The position numbers and the translations under genes were made by a program. The notes beneath the pieces are model-generated. The model did not search any database, was not told the DNA's origin, and saw only the letters and a program-made list of their open reading frames with translations. A stretch of DNA of 64,000 nucleotides from Streptomyces barkulensis. GTDB lineage: Bacteria > Actinomycetota > Actinomycetes > Streptomycetales > Streptomycetaceae. The stretch covers positions 124,001 to 188,000 of the forward strand of contig NZ_PGSG01000009.1 in the NCBI RefSeq assembly GCF_002843305.1. Reading direction: 5' to 3'. Of this stretch, positions 9,100 to 17,297 are shown in pieces (position 1 is the first letter of the stretch; the number at the start of each line of letters is the position of its first letter).

Positions 9100-10451
9100 G
9101 CGTCGCCTCCGAGCGGGTTGGGGGTGTCGAGCAGCGCCTGGAGCCGGGCCCTGGCCTCGTCGAGGGCGCCCTGCGGAGTGCGGGAGCCGGTGAGCACCCC
9201 GGAGAGGACCGCGCCGAGTTCGATCCACATGGACGACGCCGAGCCCGCGAACCAGGCGGGCGGGTCCAGGACGACGTCGTCGATCACCGACCGGTACTCC
9301 GACTGGGGTTCCAGTTCGAGGTAGCCGGGCTTGCCCAGGGTGGGCAGATAGGCGGGGACGTGGCCGCCCTTGGCCCACTCGACGGTGTTCTTCAGCATCC
9401 AGGCGACGAAGGCGTGGGCCGCCTCGTCGCTCTCGCCGCCGCGGTCGCGCTGGTGCGGGAGGACGAAGCAGTGGGAGTCGGCCTGGACGGTGGGGCGCCC
9501 GAACAGGTTCGGCACCCGGGTCATGGAGAACGGCAGGTCCAGGTTGGCGAAGGTGCTGACCTCCCATTCGCCGCCCAGGAGAAAGGCGGTCTCCCCGCCG
9601 CCGAAGACGCCGACCGTGCCGTTGTAGTCGAGGCGGCTGTGGGCCAGGCCCTCCTCGGTGAGCCGCCGCATGAAGCGCAGCACCGTCAGGGCCTTGGCGT
9701 CGTCGATGGTGATGCGGGTGGCTCTCTCGTCCAGCAGGGTGCCGCCGGTCTGGGAGTACAGGGTGGAGAACAGCCGCCAGGGTCCGACGGTGCCGGCGCC
9801 GAGGGTCTCGACGGCCAGTGCGGGCCTGCCGGTGACCTTTCCGGCGGCGCGCAGCGCGGCGGCGAACTCCTCGGCTCCGCGGATCGGCTTCGGTTTCCCG
9901 TCCGCTTCGAGCAGTCCGGCCTTCCGGCAGATGTCGGTGTTGTAGTAGAGGACCATCGGGTGGGTGTCGAGCGGGACGGCGTACTGCGCGCCGTCGATCC
10001 GGCCGCGCCGCCACAGATCGGCGGGGAAGTCGCTCTCGGTCAGGCCGTGTTCGGCCAGCAGGTCGAGGTCGAAGGGGTCGAGCAGCCGGCCGGGGCCGAA
10101 GCCGGGCAGCCGCGCCAGGTGGAGGGCGGCGACCTCGGGGGCCCGGCCGCCGGCCCCCGCCATGCCGAGCTTGGTGTAGTACGGGGCGCCCCACTGGAGC
10201 GTGGAGGCCTGGAGAGCGATCTCGGGGTGCGCGGCGCGGTAGGCGTCCAGCATCGTCTGCATGTTGACGCCGTCGCCGCCGCCGTAGAGGTGCCAGAAGC
10301 GCAGCCGGGTGCGGCCCGCGCCCACGGCGGCGGGAGCGGCGCATCCCGCGGTGCCCGCGGCCCCGGTGGCCGTCATGGCGGCCAGAGCGGCCACGCCGCC
10401 GAGCACGCGCCGACGGCTCGGGGCGCGGTCCGGCACGGAGGTTCGACGCAT
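9096..10451 (-). CDS. Sugar ABC transporter substrate-binding lipoprotein
   Basis: This 451-residue family-1 extracellular solute-binding protein has a combined twin-arginine/lipoprotein signal: SRRRVLGGVAALAAMT followed by the lipobox-like AGTAGC with the acylated cysteine. The mature part shows FWHLYGGGDGVNMQ and the usual EYRSVIDDVV region near the C-terminus. ATG 10451 is preferred over an upstream in-frame ATG at 10466 because GAGGG lies eight bases before it, whereas the upstream ATG has no ribosome-binding site. It is the first gene of the operon with the two permeases, the GH43 and the GH51, fitting capture of arabino-oligosaccharides. Confidence 0.9.
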   Translation of the reverse strand: MRRTSVPDRAPSRRRVLGGVAALAAMTATGAAGTAGCAAPAAVGAGRTRLRFWHLYGGGDGVNMQTMLDAYRAAHPEIALQASTLQWGAPYYTKLGMAGAGGRAPEVAALHLARLPGFGPGRLLDPFDLDLLAEHGLTESDFPADLWRRGRIDGAQYAVPLDTHPMVLYYNTDICRKAGLLEADGKPKPIRGAEEFAAALRAAGKVTGRPALAVETLGAGTVGPWRLFSTLYSQTGGTLLDERATRITIDDAKALTVLRFMRRLTEEGLAHSRLDYNGTVGVFGGGETAFLLGGEWEVSTFANLDLPFSMTRVPNLFGRPTVQADSHCFVLPHQRDRGGESDEAAHAFVAWMLKNTVEWAKGGHVPAYLPTLGKPGYLELEPQSEYRSVIDDVVLDPPAWFAGSASSMWIELGAVLSGVLTGSRTPQGALDEARARLQALLDTPNPLGGDA

Positions 10452-10476
10452 ACGACCCACCCTCATGTTCGAAATC

Positions 10477-10499
10477 TCGGATATTGATCGGATATCCGA
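10477..10499 (-). promoter_or_regulatory. Operator of the arabinan operon
   Basis: TCGGATATCCGA (10488-10499) is a perfect 12-bp palindrome. A further half-site TCGGATAT sits at 10477-10484, eleven bases away, on the same face of the helix. The palindrome covers the predicted transcription start, just downstream of the -10 box, which suits repression. The cognate regulator is not in the window. Confidence 0.6.
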
Positions 10500-10504
10500 A
10501 CGGG

Positions 10505-10533
10505 AAATTAGGATCGAACACCGTTCGCGTCAA
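10505..10533 (-). promoter_or_regulatory. Promoter of the arabinan operon
   Basis: Reading leftward, TTGACG (10533-10528) is followed after exactly 17 bases by TAATTT (10510-10505). This is a strong vegetative-type promoter for this genus. The start site would fall near 10498, giving a leader of about 47 bases before ATG 10451. Confidence 0.65.
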
Positions 10534-10732
10534 TGGTTCGCGCAGAGACAGCCCTGACGGGCGGCCGCCGCCGTCCGGTACCGGAAACCGGGGCCCGGCT
10601 CGCCCAACAGCCTTTTGCCGCCCAGGGGTTCGCTACGCTGCGATCCGCCGCCCCGCACGGCGGAGCCCGAGCCGCCGGTCGGCCCGTCCGCCCGGAGCCG
10701 ACCGGTTCACCTCACCCACCGCTGGAGATCCC

Positions 10733-11107
10733 GTGACCACAGAAAGCCGGCCCGACAGCGCGCCGGACACCACCGTCACCTTCATCAACGTCTTCGAGAT
10801 ATCCGCCGAGCACCTCGACACGTTCGTCGCCCGGTGGGAACAGCGCGCCTCGCTCATGCGCACCAGGCCCGGCTTCATCGACTCCCGGCTGCACCGGGCC
10901 CGCTCCGCGGAGACCCGGTTCCAGCTCGTCAACGTGTCCCACTGGGAGAGCCAGGAGGCCTGGGAGGCCGCCGTGGCGGACCCCGAGTTCCGCGAGCGCG
11001 CCCAGGCCGCGCAGGACGACCCGAGTGCGCGGATCACCTCGAACCGGGGCCTGTACGACGTCGTCGTCGATCTCTCCGCCGCGGAGGCGGAGCCGGGGCC
11101 GGAGTAG
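10733..11107 (+). CDS. Antibiotic biosynthesis monooxygenase (ABM) domain protein
   Basis: This 124-residue single-domain protein has the dimeric alpha+beta barrel pattern of the ABM family: VTFINVFEISAEHLDTFVARWEQ, then a PGFIDSRLHRA segment and a W-rich VSHWESQEAWEAA helix. Members include heme-degrading and quinol monooxygenases, and also many of unknown substrate. Start is GTG 10733 with GGAG five bases upstream. It is divergent from the arabinan operon and convergent with the MDR reductase, so its context does not reveal a substrate. Confidence 0.8.
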   Translation: MTTESRPDSAPDTTVTFINVFEISAEHLDTFVARWEQRASLMRTRPGFIDSRLHRARSAETRFQLVNVSHWESQEAWEAAVADPEFRERAQAAQDDPSARITSNRGLYDVVVDLSAAEAEPGPE

Positions 11108-11163
11108 CCACGCCCCCCGTGCCGCACGCACCCCGGGCACCGCCGGGGGCGTCGCGGCGGGGC

Positions 11164-11189
11164 GGGGCGCGCCGTGTCCGGCGCGCCCC
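11164..11189. terminator. Bidirectional terminator hairpin
   Basis: A perfect 11-bp stem (GGGGCGCGCCG with CGGCGCGCCCC) closed by the loop TGTC lies between the converging ABM and MDR-reductase genes and can end both transcripts. Confidence 0.7.
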
Positions 11190-11231
11190 GGCTCCTCCTG
11201 CTCCTCCGGCTCCTCCGGCTTCGACGGGCCG

Positions 11232-12248
11232 TCAGTTCTCCAGGCTGACGACCATCTTTCCGACGTTCTGTCCGCGGAGCATGCCGAGGAAGGCGTCCAC
11301 CGCGTTCTCGATGCCCTGGACGACCGTCTCGTGGTACTTCAGCTCCCCGGATCGGATCCAGGCCGAGACCTCCTCGACGAATCGCGGCCGCAGCTCCGAG
11401 TGGTCGCCCACGAGCATGCCCTGGATCCTCAGCCGCTTGCCGATGACCAGCGCGAGATTACGCGGGGCCGCGGGCGGCTCGGTGGCGTTGTACTGGGCGA
11501 TCATTCCGCAGACCACGACACGGCCGTGCGTCCTGAGCGAGCCGATCGCCGCTTCCAGGTGCTCGCCGCCGACGTTGTCGAAGTAGACGTCGATGCCGTC
11601 GGGCGCGGCCTCCTTCAACTGCCGTGCCACCGGGCCGTTCTTGTAGTTGAAGGCGGCGTCGAAGCCGTACTCCCCGGTGAGGAGCGCGACCTTCTCGTCC
11701 GAGCCGGCGCTGCCGACGACGCGGGAGGCCCCCTTGAGCCGGGCGATCTGACCGACCTGGCCGCCGACCGCGCCCGCCGCACCCGAGACGAAGACGGCGT
11801 CGCCCTCCTTGAAGGAGGCCACCTCCAGCAGCCCGGCGTAGGCGGTCAGTCCGGGCATGCCGAGCACCCCGAGATAGGTCGTCAGCGGGGCCAGTTCGGC
11901 GGAGACCTTCGTCGCGTGCCTCGCGTCCAGCGTGGCGTACTCGCGCCAGCCCAGGCCGTGCAGCACATGATCGCCCGGGGCGAACCCCCCGGCCTCGGAG
12001 GCGACGACGACGCCGACCGCGCCGCCGTCCATCGGCCGGTCCAGTTCGAACGGCGGGACGTAGGACCTGACGTCGTCCATCCTGCCGCGCATGTAGGGGT
12101 CGACCGAGAGGTGGAGGTTGCGCACCAGGATCTGACCGGCCTCCGGGGCCCGTACGGGGGCCTCGCGCAGCGCGAACCCCTCCGGCGTCGGCCATCCCTG
12201 CGGGCGGGCGGTCAGGTGCCACTCACGTCCGGTGGCGGGCAACGTCAT
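11232..12248 (-). CDS. NADP-dependent MDR oxidoreductase (CurA/leukotriene B4 dehydrogenase type)
   Basis: This 338-residue zinc-free medium-chain reductase reduces activated carbon-carbon double bonds of enones. Marks are LSVDPYMRGRM near residue 50, the nucleotide-binding stretch VFVSGAAGAVGGQVGQIARLKG, VYFDNVGGEHLEA, and the C-terminal ENAVDAFLGMLRGQNVGKMVV. ATG 12248 has GGAGG eight bases upstream and matches the family N-terminus. It is divergent from a MarR gene with a shared inverted repeat. This layout is typical of electrophile- or drug-induced reductases under local MarR control. Confidence 0.9.
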   Translation of the reverse strand: MTLPATGREWHLTARPQGWPTPEGFALREAPVRAPEAGQILVRNLHLSVDPYMRGRMDDVRSYVPPFELDRPMDGGAVGVVVASEAGGFAPGDHVLHGLGWREYATLDARHATKVSAELAPLTTYLGVLGMPGLTAYAGLLEVASFKEGDAVFVSGAAGAVGGQVGQIARLKGASRVVGSAGSDEKVALLTGEYGFDAAFNYKNGPVARQLKEAAPDGIDVYFDNVGGEHLEAAIGSLRTHGRVVVCGMIAQYNATEPPAAPRNLALVIGKRLRIQGMLVGDHSELRPRFVEEVSAWIRSGELKYHETVVQGIENAVDAFLGMLRGQNVGKMVVSLEN

Positions 12249-12275
12249 GAGAAACGCCTCCATATGCTTAAGGGT

Positions 12276-12304
12276 GTGAAACAACGATTCCCTCGATGTT
12301 TCAC
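12276..12304. promoter_or_regulatory. Probable MarR operator between the reductase and marR genes
   Basis: GTGAAACA (12276-12283) and TGTTTCAC (12297-12304) form a perfect inverted repeat with a 13-base spacer. Leftward, TTGACA (12312-12307) precedes the operator; one arm touches this -35 box and the other overlies the probable -10 region of the reductase. Rightward, TACTCT (12322-12327) ends six bases before the marR ATG, suggesting a leaderless mRNA. Binding here could repress both genes. Confidence 0.6.
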
Positions 12305-12333
12305 CTTGTCAAGTAAATCGGTACTCTGGGGTC

Positions 12334-12813
12334 ATGGCCTCCCGTCCCGCCCCCGTCGACCCCCTCACCCTCGAGGTCGTCGAGCTGATCGGCTCCGTCG
12401 TCCTCCGCTTCCACCAGGAGTACGACGAGGCCGCCGCCAGGCACTCCCTGACCGGAGCGCAGGCCCGGCTGCTCACCCTGCTCCACCACCAGTGCCTGCC
12501 CATGAGGGAGATAGCCCGGCGGCTGAAGTGCGAGCCGTCCAACATCACGGGCATCGTCGACCGGCTGGAGTCGCGCGGCCTGGTGGAGCGGCGCCCCGAC
12601 CCGGCCGACCGCCGCGTCAAGCTCGCCGCCGCCACCGAGTCGGGCCACGAGACGGCCGAACGGCTGCGCGCGTCGATGGACTTCGCCGCCGAACCCCTGG
12701 CCGATCTGACGCCGGCGGAGCGCGCTCTCCTGCGCGACCTCCTCAGGCGCACACTGGGCGGCGGCCCCGGCGACGCCTCCCCGGGGGCGTCACCGGACGC
12801 CTCCGCGGGCTGA
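12334..12813 (+). CDS. MarR family transcriptional regulator
   Basis: This 159-residue winged-helix regulator shows the MarR core: a dimerising first helix, MREIARRLKCEPSNITGIVDRLESRGLVERRPDPADRR (recognition helix and wing) and a long C-terminal helix. The end is a short Gly/Asp/Ala/Ser-rich tail. No ribosome-binding site precedes ATG 12334 and a -10-like TACTCT lies six bases upstream, so translation is probably leaderless. It likely represses itself and the divergent reductase until a small electrophilic or aromatic ligand binds. Confidence 0.9.
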   Translation: MASRPAPVDPLTLEVVELIGSVVLRFHQEYDEAAARHSLTGAQARLLTLLHHQCLPMREIARRLKCEPSNITGIVDRLESRGLVERRPDPADRRVKLAAATESGHETAERLRASMDFAAEPLADLTPAERALLRDLLRRTLGGGPGDASPGASPDASAG

Positions 12814-12888
12814 ACGGGGCGGGACGAGACGGAGCGGCACCGGGAGCGGGGCCGGGAGCGGCGCCGGCAAGGGCCGAGCGGTCCTGCT

Positions 12889-13848
12889 CTAGGTGCACCA
12901 CCACAGGAAGCGCTCGCAGGTGGGCGTCGGCTCGGGTTCCGGCTCCGGCGGGGGCGGATCGGCGGGCGGCGTCTCCTGGGGTGGCGGCTCGGGGGCCTGG
13001 GTGGGGTCGGCGGTGGGTTCGGGGGCCGTGGTGATGCCGCCGCTCTCGACCGCGGTGGTCGAGGGCTCCGCGGAGGCGGAGGGATCCGCCGAGGAGTCCG
13101 CCGACTCCGAGGGTCCGGCCGAGGGGGAACCCGACGCGGAGGTGGCGGCGGACGGCGAGCCCGACGGGCCGGCGCCCGGCTGCTCCGCCCCGGGCGGCCG
13201 CTCGGCCGAACCCCCGGAGTCGGCGGATCCGCCACCCTCCTCGCCGTCGGCGCCGTCACCGGGCTCGTTCCCGCCGCCGGCCGGGGAGACGCCCGGTATG
13301 GGCAGTTCCTTCAGCACGCCCTCGGTGGTGAACTCCGCGACGCCGAGGGTGGCGATCCCGGCGCCGAGTATCAGGCCCGCGACGGCGGTACGGCGCCGCC
13401 GCCCGGCCCGCGACCGCGCCCGGCGGCCGCGCCGGGCGGCCGCGCGCGCCGCCGCCCGGCCCTCGCCTTCCGGGCCGCCTTCCGGGCCGTCGACCTGCTC
13501 GCCGCGCTCGTCGTGCTCGCCGTACGCCTCCGCGCCGTACGTCTCCACGCCGTACGTGTCGCCGTGGGTGTCGCCGTGGGTGTCCTCGTAGGTGTCGCGG
13601 ACGTCCTCGTGGCCGGCCTGGTGACCGTCCCCGCCGCCCGGCCCGTACCCGCCGTCGTAGTCGGCGGCGTATCCGCCGTGCGCGTCACCGCCGCCGTACG
13701 GGCCGTACGGGCCGGGCCCCTGTCCGTACTGACCGGCGGAGGCCGGAGCCGAGGGGTCCGCCGACGCCAGGCCGTGGCTGGGTGTGCCGCAACCCGGGCA
13801 GGAGAGAGCGCCGTTGAGATGCCGACGGCATGTGACGCAGTAGGTCAT
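12889..13848 (-). CDS. Zinc-ribbon, single-pass membrane protein with low-complexity tails (SCO2400-like)
   Basis: This 319-residue protein begins with a rubredoxin-like zinc ribbon (C4, C7, C17, C20 in YCVTC and CPGCG). A long Gly/Tyr/Asp/His linker, a basic patch, one membrane segment near residue 160 (TAVAGLILGAGIATLGVAEF) and a Ser/Pro/Glu-rich outer region follow. It ends in the odd tail CERFLWWCT, whose two cysteines could form a disulfide. From memory this resembles the streptomycete family named after SCO2400, of unknown role. A TTGACA (13915-13910) upstream overlaps the stop of the next gene. Confidence 0.65.
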   Translation of the reverse strand: MTYCVTCRRHLNGALSCPGCGTPSHGLASADPSAPASAGQYGQGPGPYGPYGGGDAHGGYAADYDGGYGPGGGDGHQAGHEDVRDTYEDTHGDTHGDTYGVETYGAEAYGEHDERGEQVDGPEGGPEGEGRAAARAAARRGRRARSRAGRRRRTAVAGLILGAGIATLGVAEFTTEGVLKELPIPGVSPAGGGNEPGDGADGEEGGGSADSGGSAERPPGAEQPGAGPSGSPSAATSASGSPSAGPSESADSSADPSASAEPSTTAVESGGITTAPEPTADPTQAPEPPPQETPPADPPPPEPEPEPTPTCERFLWWCT

Positions 13849-13885
13849 GGAGTCCGCAGGGTACGAGGCTCGACGGGAAGAGGAG

Positions 13886-13915
13886 AAGACACTCCCTGTG
13901 AAGATCCGGTGTCAA
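13886..13915 (-). promoter_or_regulatory. Possible promoter of the zinc-ribbon gene
   Basis: TTGACA (13915-13910) and TGTCTT (13891-13886) are 18 bases apart, ending 37 bases before the start codon. The -35 hexamer is perfect but the -10 is weak. It overlaps the lactonase stop codon. Confidence 0.4.
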
Positions 13916-14778
13916 CCCGCGAAAGGCGGCTGCGCCGACCCCTCCCCCGCGTCCGGCAGCACCATCAGCGAACCGGCCAGCGGTTCCGCGGCGGGATCGG
14001 CGCCCGTCCGGGCCGTGGTGATGTAGAGGTCCCGCAGGCCCGGCCCGCCGAAGGCGCACGAGGTGGTGTTGGAGGCCGGGACGGCGACCGTCCGGTCCAG
14101 CCTGCCGTCGGGGGTGTAGCGCCGGACCGCGCCCCCGCCCCACAGGGCGACCCAGACGCAGCCCTCCGCGTCCACCGTCAGCCCGTCGGGGAAGCCCGCG
14201 CCCTCCTCGATCCGTGCCAGCGTCCTGCGGCCCAGGATCTCGGGGCCGTCGGTGTCGAAGACGTCGATCCGACGGGTGGGGGTGTCGATGTAGTACATCA
14301 GCCGCCCGTCCGGGCTCCAGCCCGTGCCGTTGCTGATGCCCACGTCCGCCAGGACCGTGACGGCCGAGCCGTCCGGGGCGACACGGCTGAGCGTGCCCCC
14401 GCCCGGACGCTCGTCGTACGCCATCGTGCCCGCCCACAGCGCGCCGTCGGGGGCGACGGCGGCGTCGTTGCCCCGGCGGCCCGCGACGGGCTCGCGGCGC
14501 AGCCAGGAGAACGAGCCGTCCCCGTCGTACAGGCCCACCCCGTCGCGGAGGTTGACCACCAGGCCGCCGCCGGCCCGCGGCTTGGCCGCGCCCACGTGCT
14601 GCTCGGTCGCCAGCACCGTGCGGCGGCCGTCGGCCGGGGCGTAGGTGTGCACCCGGCTCGCGAGGATGTCCACCCACACCAGGCGCTCGCGCTCCGCGTC
14701 CCAGGTGGGCCCCTCGCCCAGCAGCGCCCCCTGCCGCACCGCGACCTCGAGCCGCGCCGTCTTCCCCGATCCGGCCAT
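13912..14778 (-). CDS. SMP-30/gluconolactonase family sugar lactonase
   Basis: This 288-residue six-bladed beta-propeller hydrolyses sugar-acid lactones. Visible family marks are LGEGPTWDAERERLVWVDI with the metal-binding glutamate, the central WAGTMAYDE, ISNGTGWSPDGRLMYYIDT with the metal-binding asparagine, and EEGAGFPDGLTVDAEGCVWVA. The ATG at 14778 fits the family N-terminus. It lies 86 bases behind an IclR regulator on the same strand, a common pairing for sugar-acid catabolism, and may act on lactones from arabinose or a related aldose. The substrate is inferred. Confidence 0.88.
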   Translation of the reverse strand: MAGSGKTARLEVAVRQGALLGEGPTWDAERERLVWVDILASRVHTYAPADGRRTVLATEQHVGAAKPRAGGGLVVNLRDGVGLYDGDGSFSWLRREPVAGRRGNDAAVAPDGALWAGTMAYDERPGGGTLSRVAPDGSAVTVLADVGISNGTGWSPDGRLMYYIDTPTRRIDVFDTDGPEILGRRTLARIEEGAGFPDGLTVDAEGCVWVALWGGGAVRRYTPDGRLDRTVAVPASNTTSCAFGGPGLRDLYITTARTGADPAAEPLAGSLMVLPDAGEGSAQPPFAG

Positions 14779-14864
14779 GCCGTCCCGCCCCTCTCCTCGT
14801 CGGCTCTCCTCGCGGGCCGCCCACCGGCTTCCCGCCCACCGTCCGCCCGCCCGTGCCGGCCCGG

Positions 14865-15644
14865 CTACGCCGCGCCGCGGTGCCCCAGCCGGGCCGACAG
14901 CTCGGCCGCGCCCTCGACCGCAAGGTTCTCCAGCTCGGCGCGCCGCTCCTCGCTCCAGCGGATCATGGGCACCGAGATGCTGAGCGCCGCCACCACCTTC
15001 CCCGTGCTGTCCCGGACGGGCGCGGCCACACAGCTCACATCGGGGTTGGACTCGCGCCGCTCGACGGCGACGCCGCGCTCGCGGATACCGGCCAGTGCCT
15101 CGCGCAGTTCCCCGGGCGAGGTGATGGAGTTCTCCGTCATGGCCCGCAGCGGCTCGTCGCCGGGACCGGGCAGGCGCGCGTCCAGCTCGTCCGGGGGCAG
15201 CGAGGCCAGCAGCATCTTCCCCACCGAGGTGCAGTGCGCGGGCAGGCGCCGGCCGGCGGCGGAGACCATGCGGACCGCGTGGGTGCTGTCCACCTTGGCG
15301 ATGTAGATGACGTCCGCGCCCTCCAGGATGGCCACGTGCACGGTCTCGTCGCAGGTCTCGGCGACACTCCGGGCCACCTGCTGGCCTTCGGCGGCCAGGT
15401 CGAGCTGCTCGGCGTAGCGGCTCCCGAGCTGGTAGGTGCGCACCCCGAGCCGGTAACGTCCGGGCTGCCCGGGCACGGGCACCAGATACGAGCGCGCGGC
15501 CAGGGTGGTCACCAGCTCGTGGACGGTGGTGCGGGGCAGGCCCAGTTTCCGGGTGATCTCCGGCGCCGACAGGGTCCCGTCCCCGTCGAGGAAGAGTTCC
15601 AGGATGTCGAACGCCCTGGTCACGGCCGGCACGAGGCGCCCCAT
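14865..15644 (-). CDS. IclR family transcriptional regulator
   Basis: This 259-residue protein has an N-terminal winged helix (APEITRKLGLPRTTVHELVTTLAARSYL) and the IclR effector domain with GRRLPAHCTSVGKMLLA and the C-terminal NPDVSCVAAPVRD and ALSISVP. ATG 15644 was chosen because GGAGGG lies five bases before it and IclR proteins begin close to the HTH. A strong inverted repeat upstream is a likely autoregulatory site. It probably senses a sugar acid and controls the lactonase downstream. Confidence 0.92.
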   Translation of the reverse strand: MGRLVPAVTRAFDILELFLDGDGTLSAPEITRKLGLPRTTVHELVTTLAARSYLVPVPGQPGRYRLGVRTYQLGSRYAEQLDLAAEGQQVARSVAETCDETVHVAILEGADVIYIAKVDSTHAVRMVSAAGRRLPAHCTSVGKMLLASLPPDELDARLPGPGDEPLRAMTENSITSPGELREALAGIRERGVAVERRESNPDVSCVAAPVRDSTGKVVAALSISVPMIRWSEERRAELENLAVEGAAELSARLGHRGAA

Positions 15645-15697
15645 GGCAGCCCTCCCCTTCTCCCCTGAGGGCTCCGGGCTCGCCGGCACCCGCAGTC

Positions 15698-15732
15698 GTT
15701 CGAGATTCCGAAGAACGACCGGAATCACGAAC
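15698..15732. promoter_or_regulatory. IclR operator (13-bp arms)
   Basis: GTTCGAGATTCCG (15698-15710) and CGGAATCACGAAC (15720-15732) are inverted repeats matching at 12 of 13 positions, with a 9-base spacer. The repeat lies just downstream of the -10 box of iclR, so binding would block its transcription. It also sits about 120 bases before the divergent ligD-like gene. Confidence 0.7.
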
Positions 15733-15734
15733 AC

Positions 15735-15764
15735 AGGCTAGCCGCAGCCCGAAGCACCCCGCAA
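15735..15764 (-). promoter_or_regulatory. Probable promoter of the iclR gene
   Basis: Leftward, TTGCGG (15764-15759) and TAGCCT (15740-15735) are separated by 18 bases. The operator arms follow immediately downstream of the -10 box. Confidence 0.5.
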
Positions 15765-15852
15765 CGACCCTCTCCGCCGCCGGGTCCCGGCCCGCCCCGC
15801 CACGATGTGCGGCACCCCGCATGGACGGCGCCGCCCGTGGAACCCGCCCCTC

Positions 15853-16746
15853 ATGACGAGCACCGTCGTGGAAGGCCGCACGATCGAGCTGACCAGTCTG
15901 GACAGGGTCCTCTACCCCGCCTCGGGCTTCACCAAGGGCGATGTCGTGGACTACTACACCTCCGTCGCCGGGGTGCTCCTGCCCCATCTGCGCGACCGCC
16001 CGGTGTCCTTCGTCCGCGCCCCCCGCGGCGTGGAGGCCGAGTCGTTCATGGCCAAGCACGTACCGCCCGGCACACCGCAGTGGGTGACGGTGCGCGAGGT
16101 CCACCGCGTCGGCGGGAAGACCGACCGCCAGGTCGTCGTCCAGGACCTGCCGACCCTGCTGTGGGCGGCCAACCTCTCCGCGCTGGAACTGCACACGCCC
16201 CAGTGGCGGCTCCCCGCCGAGGGGATGGCCGACCGGCTGGTGTTCGACCTCGACCCGGGCGCCCCGGCGACGATCGTCCAGTGCTGCGCGGTCGCACGCC
16301 GGCTGCGCGACCTGCTGGAGCGCGACGGCCTGCCCTCGTACGCCAAGACCTCCGGCTCCAAGGGGCTGCACGTGCTCGCCCCGCTGCGGCCCGCGGACTC
16401 CGAGGCCGTGGCCGGCTACGCCGGGCGGCTGGCCCGTGAGGCGGCCGAGGCGCTGCCGGACCTCGTCGTGGACCAGGTGCCCCGGCGGCTGCGTAAGGGA
16501 AAGGTCTTCATCGACCACGGCCAGAACCTGTGGACGCGGACGACCGCCGCCCCGTACACCCTGCGCGTACGGCCGAGGCCGACCGTCTCCACCCCGGTGA
16601 CATGGGACGAGGTCGCCGGCTGCGAACAGCCCGGCGACCTCGTCTTCACGGCCGGCGATCTGGCCTCCCGGCTGGAGAGGCACGGCGATCCGCTCGCTCC
16701 CCTCCTGGACCCCTCCCGCGCGGGGCGGCTGCCGGACGGCTCCTGA
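15853..16746 (+). CDS. ligD: Stand-alone LigD-type primase-polymerase (NHEJ)
   Basis: This 297-residue protein is the polymerase domain found in mycobacterial LigD, here without ligase or nuclease domains. Visible marks are LDRVLYPASGFTKGDVVDYY, RAPRGVEAESFMAKHVP, the metal-binding LVFDLDPG, and KTSGSKGLHVLAPL. Such enzymes fill gaps with NTPs or dNTPs during Ku-dependent end joining. Separate polymerase genes are usual in Streptomyces. ATG 15853 is taken because the conserved region begins soon after. No ku gene is in the window. Confidence 0.9.
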   Translation: MTSTVVEGRTIELTSLDRVLYPASGFTKGDVVDYYTSVAGVLLPHLRDRPVSFVRAPRGVEAESFMAKHVPPGTPQWVTVREVHRVGGKTDRQVVVQDLPTLLWAANLSALELHTPQWRLPAEGMADRLVFDLDPGAPATIVQCCAVARRLRDLLERDGLPSYAKTSGSKGLHVLAPLRPADSEAVAGYAGRLAREAAEALPDLVVDQVPRRLRKGKVFIDHGQNLWTRTTAAPYTLRVRPRPTVSTPVTWDEVAGCEQPGDLVFTAGDLASRLERHGDPLAPLLDPSRAGRLPDGS

Positions 16747-16784
16747 CGCGGAGCCGCCGGACGCGCCCCGGGGGGCCGGCCCCC

Positions 16785-17096
16785 TCAGGCGTTGCCGGTC
16801 CCCCAGCCGTCGTCGAACGGCGTGCGCTGCTCGACACGGCGGCCGCGCAGCATGCGGACCCGGTCGGAAACCGGTCCCGGCACACGGTCGCCCATCCGGT
16901 CGGAGACCGTGTTCAGCGCCTTGCCGGCCATCTCCCGCCCGTTGTGCGCGGCGGACTCGTAGGCGTTGCGCACCGCGGGGTTCTCGGCGAACTTGCGGGC
17001 CCTCTCGCGCAGCTGCTCGTACTTCTCCCGCCCGGCCCGCGTGCCGAACACGTACCCGACGGCCACTCCTACGACGAACGTGAGCCGGTAGCGCAT
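16785..17096 (-). CDS. Small YtxH-like membrane protein
   Basis: This 103-residue protein starts with one hydrophobic segment carrying a GxxxG-like pattern (YRLTFVVGVAVGYVFGTRAGR), then an amphipathic basic helix (REKYEQLRERARKFAENPAV) and a polar tail. The arrangement resembles YtxH-domain proteins of unknown, possibly stress-related function. ATG 17096 has GGTGGA just upstream. It converges with ligD and is divergent from the tRNA-Asn gene. Confidence 0.75.
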   Translation of the reverse strand: MRYRLTFVVGVAVGYVFGTRAGREKYEQLRERARKFAENPAVRNAYESAAHNGREMAGKALNTVSDRMGDRVPGPVSDRVRMLRGRRVEQRTPFDDGWGTGNA

Positions 17097-17211
17097 GGCT
17101 CCACCCTTTCTCAGGTCTTTCCCGGCGCACCCCGGCCGCGCGGGTGTGCGCCCTGTCGGTCTGCGGCGGACGTTCCACCGGGTACCCCGAGGCGCGCCGC
17201 GAATACCGATT

Positions 17212-17240
17212 TCAGAGCACCCCCCGGCATGCGCTACTGT
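17212..17240 (+). promoter_or_regulatory. Probable promoter of tRNA-Asn
   Basis: TTCAGA (17212-17217) and TACTGT (17235-17240) are 17 bases apart and lie 57 bases before the tRNA, in a locally A/T-richer patch. Confidence 0.4.
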
Positions 17241-17297
17241 ATTCCTCGCCAGCGGGGAACGCCCTGGGAAACCGGAACGGGCGCCTCCGATCAGCAG

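Noticed and set aside
14779..17178. Continuation of the lactonase frame upstream of ATG 14778
   Set aside because: It runs through the IclR and ligD genes in other frames, with no recognisable domain; the family N-terminus starts at 14778.
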